Shown: positions 26,648 through 34,983 of the stretch, in pieces
Position numbering within the stretch: position 1 is the first letter of the stretch
Layout: every line of letters starts with the position of its first letter
Assembly (NCBI GenBank): GCA_020536535.1
Contig: JAHLWZ010000453.1
Span: 743-35,725 of the forward strand
Length of the DNA: 34,983 nt
Reading direction: 5' to 3'
Source of the DNA: Pelomyxa schiedti
Lineage: Eukaryota > Evosea > Pelobiontida > Pelomyxidae
Translations under genes and position numbers: made by a program
The notes under the pieces: generated by a model
Seen by the model: only the letters and a program-made list of their open reading frames with translations
The model's database searches: none
What the model was told of the DNA's origin: nothing

Positions 26648-27396
26648 CTAGGAGTACACTTGCGGCAGCTCGCTTGCCATTAGCTTTTTTGACAACATCT
26701 CAAACAATGTATCCACATTTTCACCAGTCTTTGCTGAGCATTCGTACAAAATGGGTTTGTGTTCTCCAAAACGCCTCACAAAGGCGTCAGCTTGGGCAAA
26801 AGATACTTGCCTCTTGTCTTCAATATCAACTTTGTTTCCAGCCACTGCCACCACACAATTTACATTTGCTGTAGCACGAGATCTTCAATCCAGCGCGACA
26901 CAGAGTCAAAGGAAGGCTGTGGTGAAAAATAGAAATAAGTGAGAAGGCTGAGGTTGAGTTGCGTTTCCTTTACCGGACTAGTGATGTCGTAAACTATAAC
27001 ACCAGCATGGGCACCCCTCATGTACATTGGGGTCAGAGAGCGGTACCTCTCCTGGCCTGCTGTATCCCATATCTAAAGTGGCATGAGCTTCAAATTCGGC
27101 AATGAATGTTACAACACATTTAAGGTAGTTAAGTTACCTCTAATTTTACAATGCATCCATCAACTGCTACATTGTGCACTTGGTATGTGGCACTTGGTCA
27201 ATATTAGAACCCAGTTTTAAAAAAGAAAGGGGAAATACCCAATGGTGCTGGGAATTTCTGGAATAAAAGCATTACTAGTAAGCCTCGTTACTATCGATGT
27301 TTTGCCGGCGCTGGGGTCGCCCAGAAGCACGACTTTATAGGTGATGTGTCGCTTTTCTTTTGGTATACTTCTATGCACCCTCACTGTGGGTAACAT
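26648..27396 (-). CDS. Rab-family small GTPase, Rab5/Rab22-like, with an apparent frameshift
   Basis: A vesicle-trafficking GTPase. All nucleotide-binding motifs are visible: P-loop GDPSAGKTS, switch [25 protein letters not shown] and ECSAKT. At least four exons are joined by short GT-AG introns; for example, GCC ACA follows the acceptor near 27194, and ATATGGGA follows the one near 27075. The order and wording are closest to the Rab5/21/22 group. Two oddities. Between the helix [12 protein letters not shown] and [13 protein letters not shown] the frame changes near 26874, and no canonical splice fixes it; one missing base would. The protein also ends ASELPQVYS without the C-terminal cysteines used for prenylation. 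The start is taken at [10 protein letters not shown]; in-frame Met codons extend to 27501. It could be functional with an assembly error, or a decaying copy. Confidence 0.8.
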
Positions 27397-27763
27397 TAGG
27401 CCTCTTTTAACCGACAAAAAATTGTTTTTTTCGTTCGTACGTGAAGAAGGAAAAAAACACACAATGCGGCTCGGCGGCATCAGCACCATTGATGTCATCA
27501 AACCACCCAGTCGTCTTTGTTGTGGTCTTTTTCCCGCCGCTGCTGCACCACCCCATCGAATCTCCGCCTTGTTTTTCTTTCTTTTCTCTCCTTTCTTTAA
27601 TGGCGGAAGTTAGTTTCCAGATTCGCCTTTTTTTCCTCTGGGGTGATGTTTATTTATTTATCACGTCGGATCTTCTTTATTTCGCCTTCGAAGGCCTCGT
27701 GAAGAAAGGTTCACTTTCAGCCAGTTATCCATCTTCCCGCTTTGGTCAGAGAACCCTGAGGTT
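27397..27763. other. 367-bp interval between Rab start and SMU1 stop
   Basis: It contains the presumed Rab promoter and 5'UTR (minus strand) and SMU1 3' flank. Pyrimidine-rich stretches occur at 27550-27600 and 27630-27640. The in-frame upstream Met codons of the Rab frame lie at its left end. No other gene is supported. Confidence 0.4.
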
Positions 27764-30330
27764 CTACGACTTCCAAAGTTTGACGGAGCCGTCGTCAGCG
27801 TGCGTCGCTACTACGTTGTGGTGGGGGTGTATGATGACCCCCTCTACCTCTTTCTCGTGAGTCCGCATCACGTGCTCCATTTTTCCGGTGGCAACACTGA
27901 AGCTGTACAGGGCGCCGTCTTGGGCTCCGCAGTGAAGCCAGTCGCCTCTGGGGGATACTGAGAAGCTGGTGAAGCACACTGCGGCACCGGTGGAGGTGCT
28001 ATCAGTCATTGAATTCTTGTGCAGCTCTTCATTGAGTTCGGCCTGGTGTGCTTTTTCTAGTTCCAGTGCTGTTTCTACGGTTTTGACCTCTGGGTTGATA
28101 TTGATTATCGAGGATGATGTTGTAGTGGGTGCTGTTGGAGCGAGTGAATCAACTCCTATGTTTGCTGTGAATGTCCGCACACTTTGTCCTTTGAGAGTGA
28201 CCAAGTGAACAACATTTGACTGAGTCAATACTAGTAGTTGCTCAATGTTGCTCGGATTGTGCAGTAATCCAATCACTGCACAGTCTCGTATATGTTGCGC
28301 AACTACATTGGCTCCGGCTGTGCTAGAGGCAGAAGTTGGTGTTGTACTTCCCGTTGCACCAGGCATTGGGGTGGTAGGTTGGGTGAGTGAAGACGTGGTT
28401 TTGAGTAGAGATGGTTTGAAGGTCAACAGGCAATCCGTCGTTTTTGCATCCCACACTTTGACAGTTGAATCTGATGAGGCAGTTACAACCCAAGCAGAAT
28501 TGTGGGAATAAACGGCATCATTCACATAGGAAGTGTGTCCCCGGAATACCTAAAGCGGTCATGCGTTTATTTGATTTTATGTTTCCATAAAAATGGTACC
28601 TTAAGTGTTTTACCAGACTTCAATCCATGCACCCGTGCAGTGCAGTCATACGAACCACTGAGAAGTTGTTGTGCTCCAGAATCATAAGCAAACTGCAGTG
28701 TTGTTAATCTCTATATAAGGAGAAGAGGTACTGACTGCTAGACATGTAACCCCTTGTTCATGTGCGCGGTCAAAGCGCCGTAAGCACTTGCCCGTTCTAA
28801 TAGTCCAAACCTTGATTCCTCCATCCCGTGCTCCTGTTGCAAGTGTCTCTGAATCGCGACTGAAGCACATGCACAAAACTGCAGTGTTTTCATGCAACAT
28901 GAATTCATCATCGGCCTTGGTAATCTTACAAGAAGTGGATAGATTGTGCAACACACTTGATACTTAAGCATGGTATTTATCTTTCCAGTTTCCCAGTCCC
29001 AAACTTCAATGAATCCATCAATACTGCCCATTACAAGGTACTGTCCATCTGGTGAAAACTGCATTGGTGTTAAATGTAAATTACATTCGAGGAAATCACC
29101 TTAATACACTCCGCACCCGTTTTGCCGAGTTTGATTATTCTCTCAAGAGACTTAGGGTACATCTGAAAAAGTGTTGAATGGCAAGAAAAATAGAGAGGAA
29201 TGGAATACCTCATTTTCTATTGCTCTGGTTACAGTTGCTCCTCTGAACAGATCGAACTTGCCGTCAGGTGGCAACATGCCTTGGATCCTCTGCCACTTCA
29301 ACGATTGGCACAACAGGGATAGTAGTCGTGACGGCGGAACTACTACAACTTCACTTGACAATGTTTGTGCCAATGTAGCCCTTCGGTTTTCTTTGCTGAT
29401 ACTGCCATATAAATCCGTCGGGTCAATGTACCCCAACTGCAGCATTCTATCAAGACTGACAAACCTACCTATCGGTAAAATCTCTGTAAAGGAATTTGAC
29501 TCTATACCGCTCTGGATGGTTATTTTTCATGTAAAGCATTGGTTGAGTTTGCTTGAGCAATGCCCTGGCAGCTTCGAGTTCACGCAATTCTGCTAGTTCC
29601 ATAATAATATGTTCATATAAGTCCATTAACTTTTCCGACGGGAGCTGCACACTCATTAGGAAGCCAATGAAATACAAGTGAAAACCTTGAGGGTAGATGT
29701 AGCCTGAAGGACTGAATCCCAATGGCCGTTTTTAATATCGGAAACAAAGGCATCCAAGCTGCATGTAAAATTACTTTTGAGTTCATGACTAGTTGATTAT
29801 GCATTATGTCACCCGTAACAACAAGGCGTTGTTCAGGATTATATGAGAGATATCCAACGTATTCTGTATTCAGTTTTTAATACATTCCTTCAGTATTATC
29901 GTAGATTCAAGTTCACAGAAAAGGTCACACACTTGTCAACTGTGTTCAACATGACCTGTGATTCGGTTTGTAATGCCCTCATTGCTGTTAACAAATTGTT
30001 TTCCTTCAAAAACTGAAGGATCAGCCTGACAACGTCCGCCGAGTCGATTTCCTGTACAGTACCGAGGGCGCCAGAATTAGTCCCAGTCACATTTGTTGCA
30101 CTGGTTGGCATTTGTACAACTGGTCCCGAAGACTGAGGTGCCGTGCTCCCGGTGGCTCCAGTCGAAGGCACCATCTCCGCTGCAGCATTTCCACTGGTTG
30201 CCATTGGCGATATAACGAGTTTTGATGGCTGTTGCGTCGCGCGTCCTTGGCCGACAGTCTTCTTTCCCCCACTCGCGGGTAAAGCCGGTGGCGGCATACG
30301 CCCACTTTCCGACTTGTTGTGTGCGCTCAT
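27764..30330 (-). CDS. SMU1: SMU1 spliceosomal WD40 protein
   Basis: SMU1 is a spliceosomal B-complex factor that works with RED. An N-terminal extension of ~90 residues (Ser/Pro/Gly-rich) precedes the LisH/CTLH region: [19 protein letters not shown], then [50 protein letters not shown] and [19 protein letters not shown]. The propeller starts [20 protein letters not shown] and runs through [34 protein letters not shown] and the C-terminal [14 protein letters not shown]. Order and spacing follow human SMU1. Differences are the N-terminal extension and two Ser/Thr-rich insertions (about 30 and 60 residues) in the late blades near 28060-28420. Exons include 30330-29933, 29758-29686 and one starting at 29644. 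In other eukaryotes SMU1-RED is particularly needed for short introns, which fits this genome. Confidence 0.94.
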
Positions 30331-30504
30331 AACTTGTTCGTATGGAACTTGTTTGTCGCCGTCGGCGTGCGGCGTATGGGTCGAGGGTTTATTTGTTTAG
30401 TGTAATAAAAACAAGGAAAAATTAAAATCTGTATCTCTTCAATCATTTGGCATGTGTTCAGGGCAACCAAGTCAACCAATCAGTGATTTGGGTATTTTCC
30501 AGAC

Positions 30505-31434
30505 TCAGGACTCAATGGCAGGCTCCTCAGTGCGTTCCAGGGGGAATTTGGCAGAGATTGACACGGAAGAAGATCCTGAGGGCCCCTTTTGCTTCTGGGA
30601 CAATGGCATCGTTGGGACAACAGCAGTTGTAGTCACTGGTATCCTGGTCTTCACAGAGCTTGTAGCGGACGAAGGGGAATTCTCTGAAGCAGAAAAACCA
30701 GTGGATGGAGCCTCAGGTTGTTGCTGTTGCTGCTGTTGGATTTGATGGTCCTCCTCCTCCTCTTCTCCTTCAGCCCTGGCGGCGGTCTGGCCAACGACTT
30801 GTGGGATTTGCCTCAACGCCCTGTGCATGGTCCTCCTCGGGCTTATCTGTTGCGGCTGAAATTCCGAGAGCCTACCGGCCGCGCCAATGACCCTGGCCTT
30901 AAGTCGATTCACCTGCTCATACAGCCCAGTCCTGTGCATGTAGAAGTACGTAGCCCCGCACCCACTGAGGAAGATAATAGCAGGCCAGACCAAGAACGTG
31001 GAAAACAGAGCCGAGTGCACGTCCTTGCTGTCAGCAAGCCCCTCGATGTACCCCTGCACAAACGCCACCGGCGACTTTGCCAGCCTCCCCACGGCCCCAA
31101 GAGTGTCCACAACAGCGCTCGAGACAACCTCCACAGGCAGCACCCTCGTGATCCCCAGGCTGTGGCCCACGACCCTCAGGGCCCGCACGACGCCCCCGCC
31201 GGCCTGCGAGTACTCGGGCATGTGGCCTGACTTGTACCCAGCGCAAAAGAACAGCCTGCTGAGACGCTCGGCCACCCACTCGACGGCGCGGACCGGCGAC
31301 CTGGAGGTGTACCCCGTCTCCTTGCAGATGAAGTCTCCCACAATCCCGGCGCCTACAGCCCCGATTGCTCCCACCACCACCGACTTGGGCACGATCCCGC
31401 CTCCACCAAACACCACACGCAAGTTGGGCATCAT
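30505..31434 (-). CDS. Hypothetical membrane protein, single exon
   Basis: I do not recognise this family. One open frame of 309 residues starts at adjacent Met codons. The first ~35 residues form a glycine-rich hydrophobic segment (SVVVGAIGAVGAGIVGDF). A second clear hydrophobic helix (FLVWPAIIFLSGCGATYFYM) lies near residues 146-165. Between them are amphipathic stretches with GxxxG-like spacing. The C-terminal ~100 residues are hydrophilic: an acidic EGEEEEED run, poly-Q, and a Ser/Thr/Pro-rich tail. The 5' two thirds (30950-31434) are strongly GC-rich, the 3' third is not. Faint resemblance to Mpv17-type organelle proteins (a WP motif before a membrane helix) is too weak to use. It reads in the same direction as SMU1, whose start lies 174 bp downstream of its stop. 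Confidence 0.72.
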   Translation of the reverse strand: MMPNLRVVFGGGGIVPKSVVVGAIGAVGAGIVGDFICKETGYTSRSPVRAVEWVAERLSRLFFCAGYKSGHMPEYSQAGGGVVRALRVVGHSLGITRVLPVEVVSSAVVDTLGAVGRLAKSPVAFVQGYIEGLADSKDVHSALFSTFLVWPAIIFLSGCGATYFYMHRTGLYEQVNRLKARVIGAAGRLSEFQPQQISPRRTMHRALRQIPQVVGQTAARAEGEEEEEDHQIQQQQQQQPEAPSTGFSASENSPSSATSSVKTRIPVTTTAVVPTMPLSQKQKGPSGSSSVSISAKFPLERTEEPAIES

Positions 31435-31741
31435 CCCTCAATCTGCGTTTTCTTGTAGTTCGTTGTACTGCAGTAATATCGTAAGGGTCTTGCACCCGTC
31501 ATCAACAGTCATCATCCTATTTTTTTTTACTAGAATTTACCGGGTTTCAACGGGCACCAGAGATTCAAAGGCGCTGCGGAAAGAAAAGTGTTTTCTTCAC
31601 ATTGGGATGTGGTGGAATGGCTAGAACAAGGTGCCACCACCACCTACTGTCGAGCATCCAGTTCTTGTTTGTCAGTGAAAATTGTGGGACCACTGAGGGA
31701 AGGGGTTTTTTTTGAATGGAAAAACAGGGGAAATGAGCATC
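31435..31741. other. 307-bp interval without a gene
   Basis: Upstream region of the membrane protein gene and 3' flank of the ankyrin-like gene, both on the minus strand. A T9 run sits at about 31520-31528. No tRNA box B or other RNA gene signature is convincing. Confidence 0.4.
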
Positions 31742-33007
31742 CTAGGTGAGGAGTTCCTGTAGTGCTGCCTTGAGAAGGAAGCTGGCAATGGAGCTCAGAA
31801 TGTGGGCACAAAGATGCAACTGGCCTTGGACTAGGGCGAGGATACGGCACTTCAGTCTGACATTGCGGAATGAGGCAAACATCAGTGATCCCACAGATAG
31901 TAACCCCCTCCCTGTTGCATCAACTACCAGTGACAGGTCAACAAGAGGATGACACGCCAAGGCACAGAACACAAGTTCACTATGACATCCAACAAGGTGA
32001 AGCCACAACTGCACCTGTGTGGAGTTGTGAGCAAGCTTTTATGCGGAGGAGACAAAACAACATTGTCAGGAGGGGCTAGAACCAGAGGATTAAAAGTTCT
32101 ATTCTTCATGATGGCAAGAGCGTGGTTGGGGCAATCAAAAGCAACTGCCTTCTTGATTAACCATTCTCCAACAAGTACACTGCTGTTGCCATTATCTCTG
32201 ATAACCAATCCCAAATCGAGGTTTGGGTGTTGTGCAAATGCTGCTCCTATTACCGCCCAGCCAACTCTTGTAGAAGCACCACCGCCCTTTATCATCACCA
32301 GTTCAAATAGGGTAGTGCTGTTGTCTTTACATTTTGCGTGGGGTTGAAACGCAGGGTGTTCGATAACAGACAAGAGTGCAGGGTGCAAGCCAGAGTCATC
32401 TGAACTGAATTTCGAAAATAAGTACTCACAGGCCGGGCTTCCGTCCGAAAAGTCTACGTTGGGATCGAATCTGGGGTTCTTGACAATTCCCTTCTGAGCG
32501 GAAACTAGCCTCTTGTCCACGGCTCTTTGCAGTAGGCACACATCTTCACACCTCTCATTTGGATCAAACTTTTCGTGCTGGGTTATGAGCAACTGCGCAA
32601 ACGCTGAGCTGTGGTCCATGGCGTACCACAAAGCCGGCACTATTTTGGTTCCCTCAAGTTGTGCCGCTTTCATTTTTGTAGTTGTCTCCGGCGCAACGGC
32701 AACGTCGTGCAAAAACGCCTCGTATTCCCACTCTCGGAAATCGTGAAACAAGTCCTCTTCGTCGTACATCTCGCGCCTGGGAACTGATATATAACACAAA
32801 GCGGGGTCGAACTTGTCGTGCCGCAGTATCCTCTTCAGCAAGTACATATCAGAGCCATCAATGGCAACCTGAAACAGAGATCTGCCGTCTTCGTGCCTGC
32901 CGTTTGGATCGAACCGCTCTTCATCGTCACGCGACGTAGGTCTGTTTAAGATAAGAAACACCGAAAAAAAAGCGGCACCTCAAATCAGTGAAAAGCACAT
33001 GTCTCAT
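31742..33007 (-). CDS. Degenerate ankyrin-like protein with FDPN repeats
   Basis: Three exons (33007-32979, 32941-32015, 31979-31742; introns 37 and 35 nt) sum to 398 codons (397 aa). The start is the ATG in the 29-nt first exon (MRHVLFTDLR); the second exon has no usable in-frame ATG. At least seven units carry F-D-P-N or a variant (FDPALC, FDPNER, FDPNVD, FQPHAK, LDLGLV, FNPLVL), mostly 33-43 residues apart. Each is followed by a leucine-rich helical stretch such as ALLSVIEHP. This is the layout of degenerate ankyrin repeats, in which the family loop reads DPN. No enzymatic domain is seen. The C-terminus (residues ~330-397) is hydrophobic and Leu-rich. It is divergent from RAD52 with 142 bp between starts. 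Confidence 0.8.
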
Positions 33008-33149
33008 CTGGCACCTCTCCCCTGCCAGAAACCGAAACCGTCCGTTTTGTTGCGGACCAGAATGCCGAAGTTTCAAATAAAAAAACGTCGCGTTAACGGT
33101 CAGCGGAGAGCGTAGATCTAATCAAACTCATAGAGGTGCCGCGACACTG
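33008..33149. promoter_or_regulatory. 142-bp divergent promoter between the ankyrin-like gene and RAD52
   Basis: The two start codons face away from each other across this short gap, so it must serve both genes. It contains CGCGTTAACG-like GC/AT palindromic sequence near 33089-33098 but no recognisable TATA box. Confidence 0.45.
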
Positions 33150-33995
33150 ATGTTTGGAGAGGTTAATTTCACGGAGACGGAGCGGCGGGAGGTTGGTGCC
33201 GCTTTGCAGAAGATGCTGGGTCCTGACCAGTTGTGTTTTCGTGAAGCGGCTTCTTTCAGGGGTGACGGTAACACCGACCGAAACACTATTTTCTGATTGA
33301 GCTATTTCTCATTGAGAAGAAAACCAAAGGAAAGTCGAAGATAATCGCCTACCTTAACACTGACAAGGCAATTGACCTCGCAAACCAGGTTTTGGTGACA
33401 TGTTCTGCGGTCACTATTAATAATATTTATTCCCAGGTTTTTGGGATGCATGGCTGGAGTTCTTCAATAAAGAGTATAGGCCTTGATACAGTACAATCCC
33501 GAACTGTAATTGTGTTCAAAAACTTACGATAACAAAACTAGCTTGAGCAAGTCGGCGAATCCAAGTGGATTGCAGGCTGCAGTGCTATTGTTCGCATCCA
33601 ATTAAAAGATGGAACCTACCATGAGGTAAAAGGAACCGCCTGTAACTGTATTGATTTCCTTCAGGATGTAGGATATGGAGTGAGTGATGGTGTCTCCAAA
33701 CTTCTTGCTCTCGAGTGTGCAAAAAAGGTAATTTCTGATGTGAACTTACACCTACAAACACATTAAAGATGGCTGCCTCAGATGCTTTCAAGCGGTTGAT
33801 CATGTAAACTCTTCCAATAGCTCATATCCCATTAGCGCACTTCGTATGTTTGGAAACTTTTTGGGGAACAGTGCATACTCAGATGCTCATGTAGAACAAG
33901 TTTTAAGAGGCAAGCAAAAACCAGAATTACCATTCTCTAAATGCAACACAGCAAAAATGTCCTCAACCACCCCCACAACCACAGGAAAATCCTGA
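33150..33995 (+). CDS. RAD52: Short RAD52-type single-strand annealing protein
   Basis: RAD52 anneals single-stranded DNA during recombination. Seven exons (33150-33267, 33330-33388, 33437-33490, 33542-33625, 33665-33727, 33769-33794, 33836-33995) sum to 188 codons (187 aa). The conserved ring domain is complete: [74 protein letters not shown]. In family members with long tails a C-terminal half binds RPA and Rad51; here only ~35 residues follow the ring domain before TGA 33993-33995. A strong acceptor (pyrimidine-rich, CGCCAG at 34035-34040) can be joined in phase from a weak GTCCTC donor near 33959. A longer C-terminus reading PVLYRSNRPKQLLDV is therefore possible. The catalytic core is certain; the exact 3' end is not. 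Confidence 0.9.
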
Positions 33996-34253
33996 GGCTA
34001 AATGCACATTCTGCCATTTCCTTTCCCTCCTGTCGCCAGGCCTGTACTCTATCGCTCAAATCGCCCAAAGCAACTTTTGGATGTTAACACAGAGGAGCTA
34101 AAAAAAGTCTCTTTGCTTTTGATTGACAATTCATTCAGGTCTAACCAAAACATACAAGAGCAGGATAGCCTGTTAGTTTGTGACCAGTGTGCCCTTTTTC
34201 CATCTTCCTTCAAACAGGAGAACCCCCATTCTCTTTTTTTGTCAGTTCTGGAA
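33996..34253 (+). other. Interval after RAD52 with an unassigned possible exon
   Basis: An open frame from 34002 to 34298 includes YRSNRPKQLLDVNTEELKKV. It is preceded by a strong acceptor ending at 34040. It may be an alternative RAD52 3' exon, an upstream exon of the next gene, or non-coding. I cannot decide from sequence alone. Confidence 0.35.
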
Positions 34254-34983
34254 ATGATGGCTACTTCCTCCGTCTTTTGGTTGTTGTGTTCGGTGTGACG
34301 AGGTGTGGGTGCGCTGACATCCTATCAAACAGCTTTTCCTCTGCTTTGGTGCACTGCGACTTCCAATCCATATGCCGGCTCTCCCGCGCGAGCCGGGCCC
34401 TGCGTGCAGTGTCCAGCACGGACGAGGTGTGGGGGCGCCTGCTCCACAACGGGCAGTGGAGGCGCAGCTACGACCGGTCCGCCACCTGCCAGCGAGACGA
34501 CGGCACCCACGTCTCGGACTGCGTGTGCTCCCTGACCCACGTGCGGCGCAAGGTCGCGGCCCTCGCTGCGTGGGGGTGCGGGTGCCCCTGCGCGTGCAGG
34601 GTGGCCGCTGCTGAGGGCCCTGGGGCGACGCCTCTGTGCTGCAAGATGAGATTCGCTTGCGCTTACACGGGATGCTTCTGGGGTTCCGTGTATGTATGTG
34701 GATTTCTCGGTGGCGCTGCTCTAGTTTTGTATACTTGTTTGGTGCCCTTTGTGATTATTATGGGAGGGGAGGAGCTAATTTAGATGTTGTTGGCAGGGAA
34801 AGTATGAGGTTATTTTCAGGGAATTCATGGATTTTCCCAGGGGACTCTTGGTTGACTCGTCTGTATAAACTCTGGTACCCAAGCACAAAGAAAAAGGTAT
34901 TGTGGATTGGCCCAGAGTACTCAGGTAAATCAAGATCAGAAGTTCTATGTAATGACTTTATTTAGGAAAAACTACTGCACTCC
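34254..34983 (+). CDS. F-box-like protein leading into an Arf-like P-loop (3' partial)
   Basis: The frame around 34311-34460 reads ADILSNSFSSAL, HCDFQSICRLSRASRALRAV, then DEVWGRLL. This is the helix pattern of an F-box, with the Arg-rich third helix and the Trp. A Cys-rich stretch follows. After at least one intron, with acceptor near 34798, the frame continues SMRLFSGNSWIFPGDSW and LYKLWYPSTKKKVLWIGPEYS. The last intron (34925-34964) splices to GGA AAA ACT ACT, completing GPEYSGKTT. This is a Walker A motif placed as in Arf/Sar/SRbeta GTPases. The gene then leaves the window. The exact start is uncertain: ATGs at 34254/34257 are in a different frame from the F-box and need a splice. The region 34360-34630 is GC-rich. 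Skp1 binding and GTP binding are family-based inferences. Confidence 0.6.

Noticed and set aside
30718-31230. 170-aa plus-strand ORF antisense to the membrane protein
   Set aside because: No domain, Pro/Arg/His-rich composition typical of the wrong strand in GC-rich DNA, and no start context.

Overview
The window is nuclear DNA from a compact, intron-dense protist. The standard code is used (TAA, TAG and TGA all end real genes), most introns are 32-80 nt, and intergenic gaps are often under 150 bp. Poly-Q/N/H tracts, a DH-propeller RhoGEF with an IQ motif, LC8 dynein light chain, Polo kinase, SMU1, UTP18 and GPN2 together suggest an amoebozoan, possibly an archamoeba or a similar free-living amoeba. 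This is inference; no rRNA or mitochondrial marker is present. I see no bacterial operon, transposon, virus, tRNA, rRNA or CRISPR array.

Layout. 1-8692 (+): most of a giant multi-spanning membrane protein, at least 2,812 residues in view and cut by the left edge. It has about 44 tandem units of about 48 residues in two alternating types, then an F-box and more membrane segments. 8802-11746 (-): RhoGEF (IQ, DH, beta-propeller). 12510-12900 (-): dynein light chain LC8. 13036-14546 (-): GPN2 GTPase. 14922-17126 (+): UTP18. 17273-20774 (+): Polo-like kinase with 17 exons. 20999-25048 (+): a membrane-anchored ankyrin protein with an internal duplication and a C-terminal antibiotic-biosynthesis-monooxygenase (ABM)-like domain, containing a probable U12-type AT-AC intron. 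25092-26546 (+): unknown protein with a GC-rich 5' half. 26648-27396 (-): Rab5-like GTPase with an apparent frameshift. 27764-30330 (-): SMU1. 30505-31434 (-): unknown membrane protein. 31742-33007 (-): degenerate ankyrin-like repeat protein. 33150-33995 (+): a short RAD52. About 34254 to the right edge (+): an F-box-like protein that runs into a Walker A / Arf-like P-loop.

Most genes are housekeeping: ribosome biogenesis (UTP18), RNA polymerase II assembly (GPN2), splicing (SMU1), mitosis (PLK), trafficking (Rab), the cytoskeleton (LC8, RhoGEF) and recombination (RAD52). There is no sign of an operon or a single pathway. I rebuilt gene models by hand from donor, acceptor and phase. For UTP18 (577 aa), PLK (861 aa), ankyrin-ABM (882 aa), GPN2 (333 aa), RhoGEF (854 aa), LC8 (89 aa), the ankyrin-like gene (397 aa) and RAD52 (187 aa) the exon lengths sum to exact codon multiples. 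This supports the models, including several microexons. The most novel items are the membrane-repeat F-box protein, the ankyrin-ABM fusion, the AT-AC intron, and a 4-nt PLK microexon that carries the activation-loop threonine codon.
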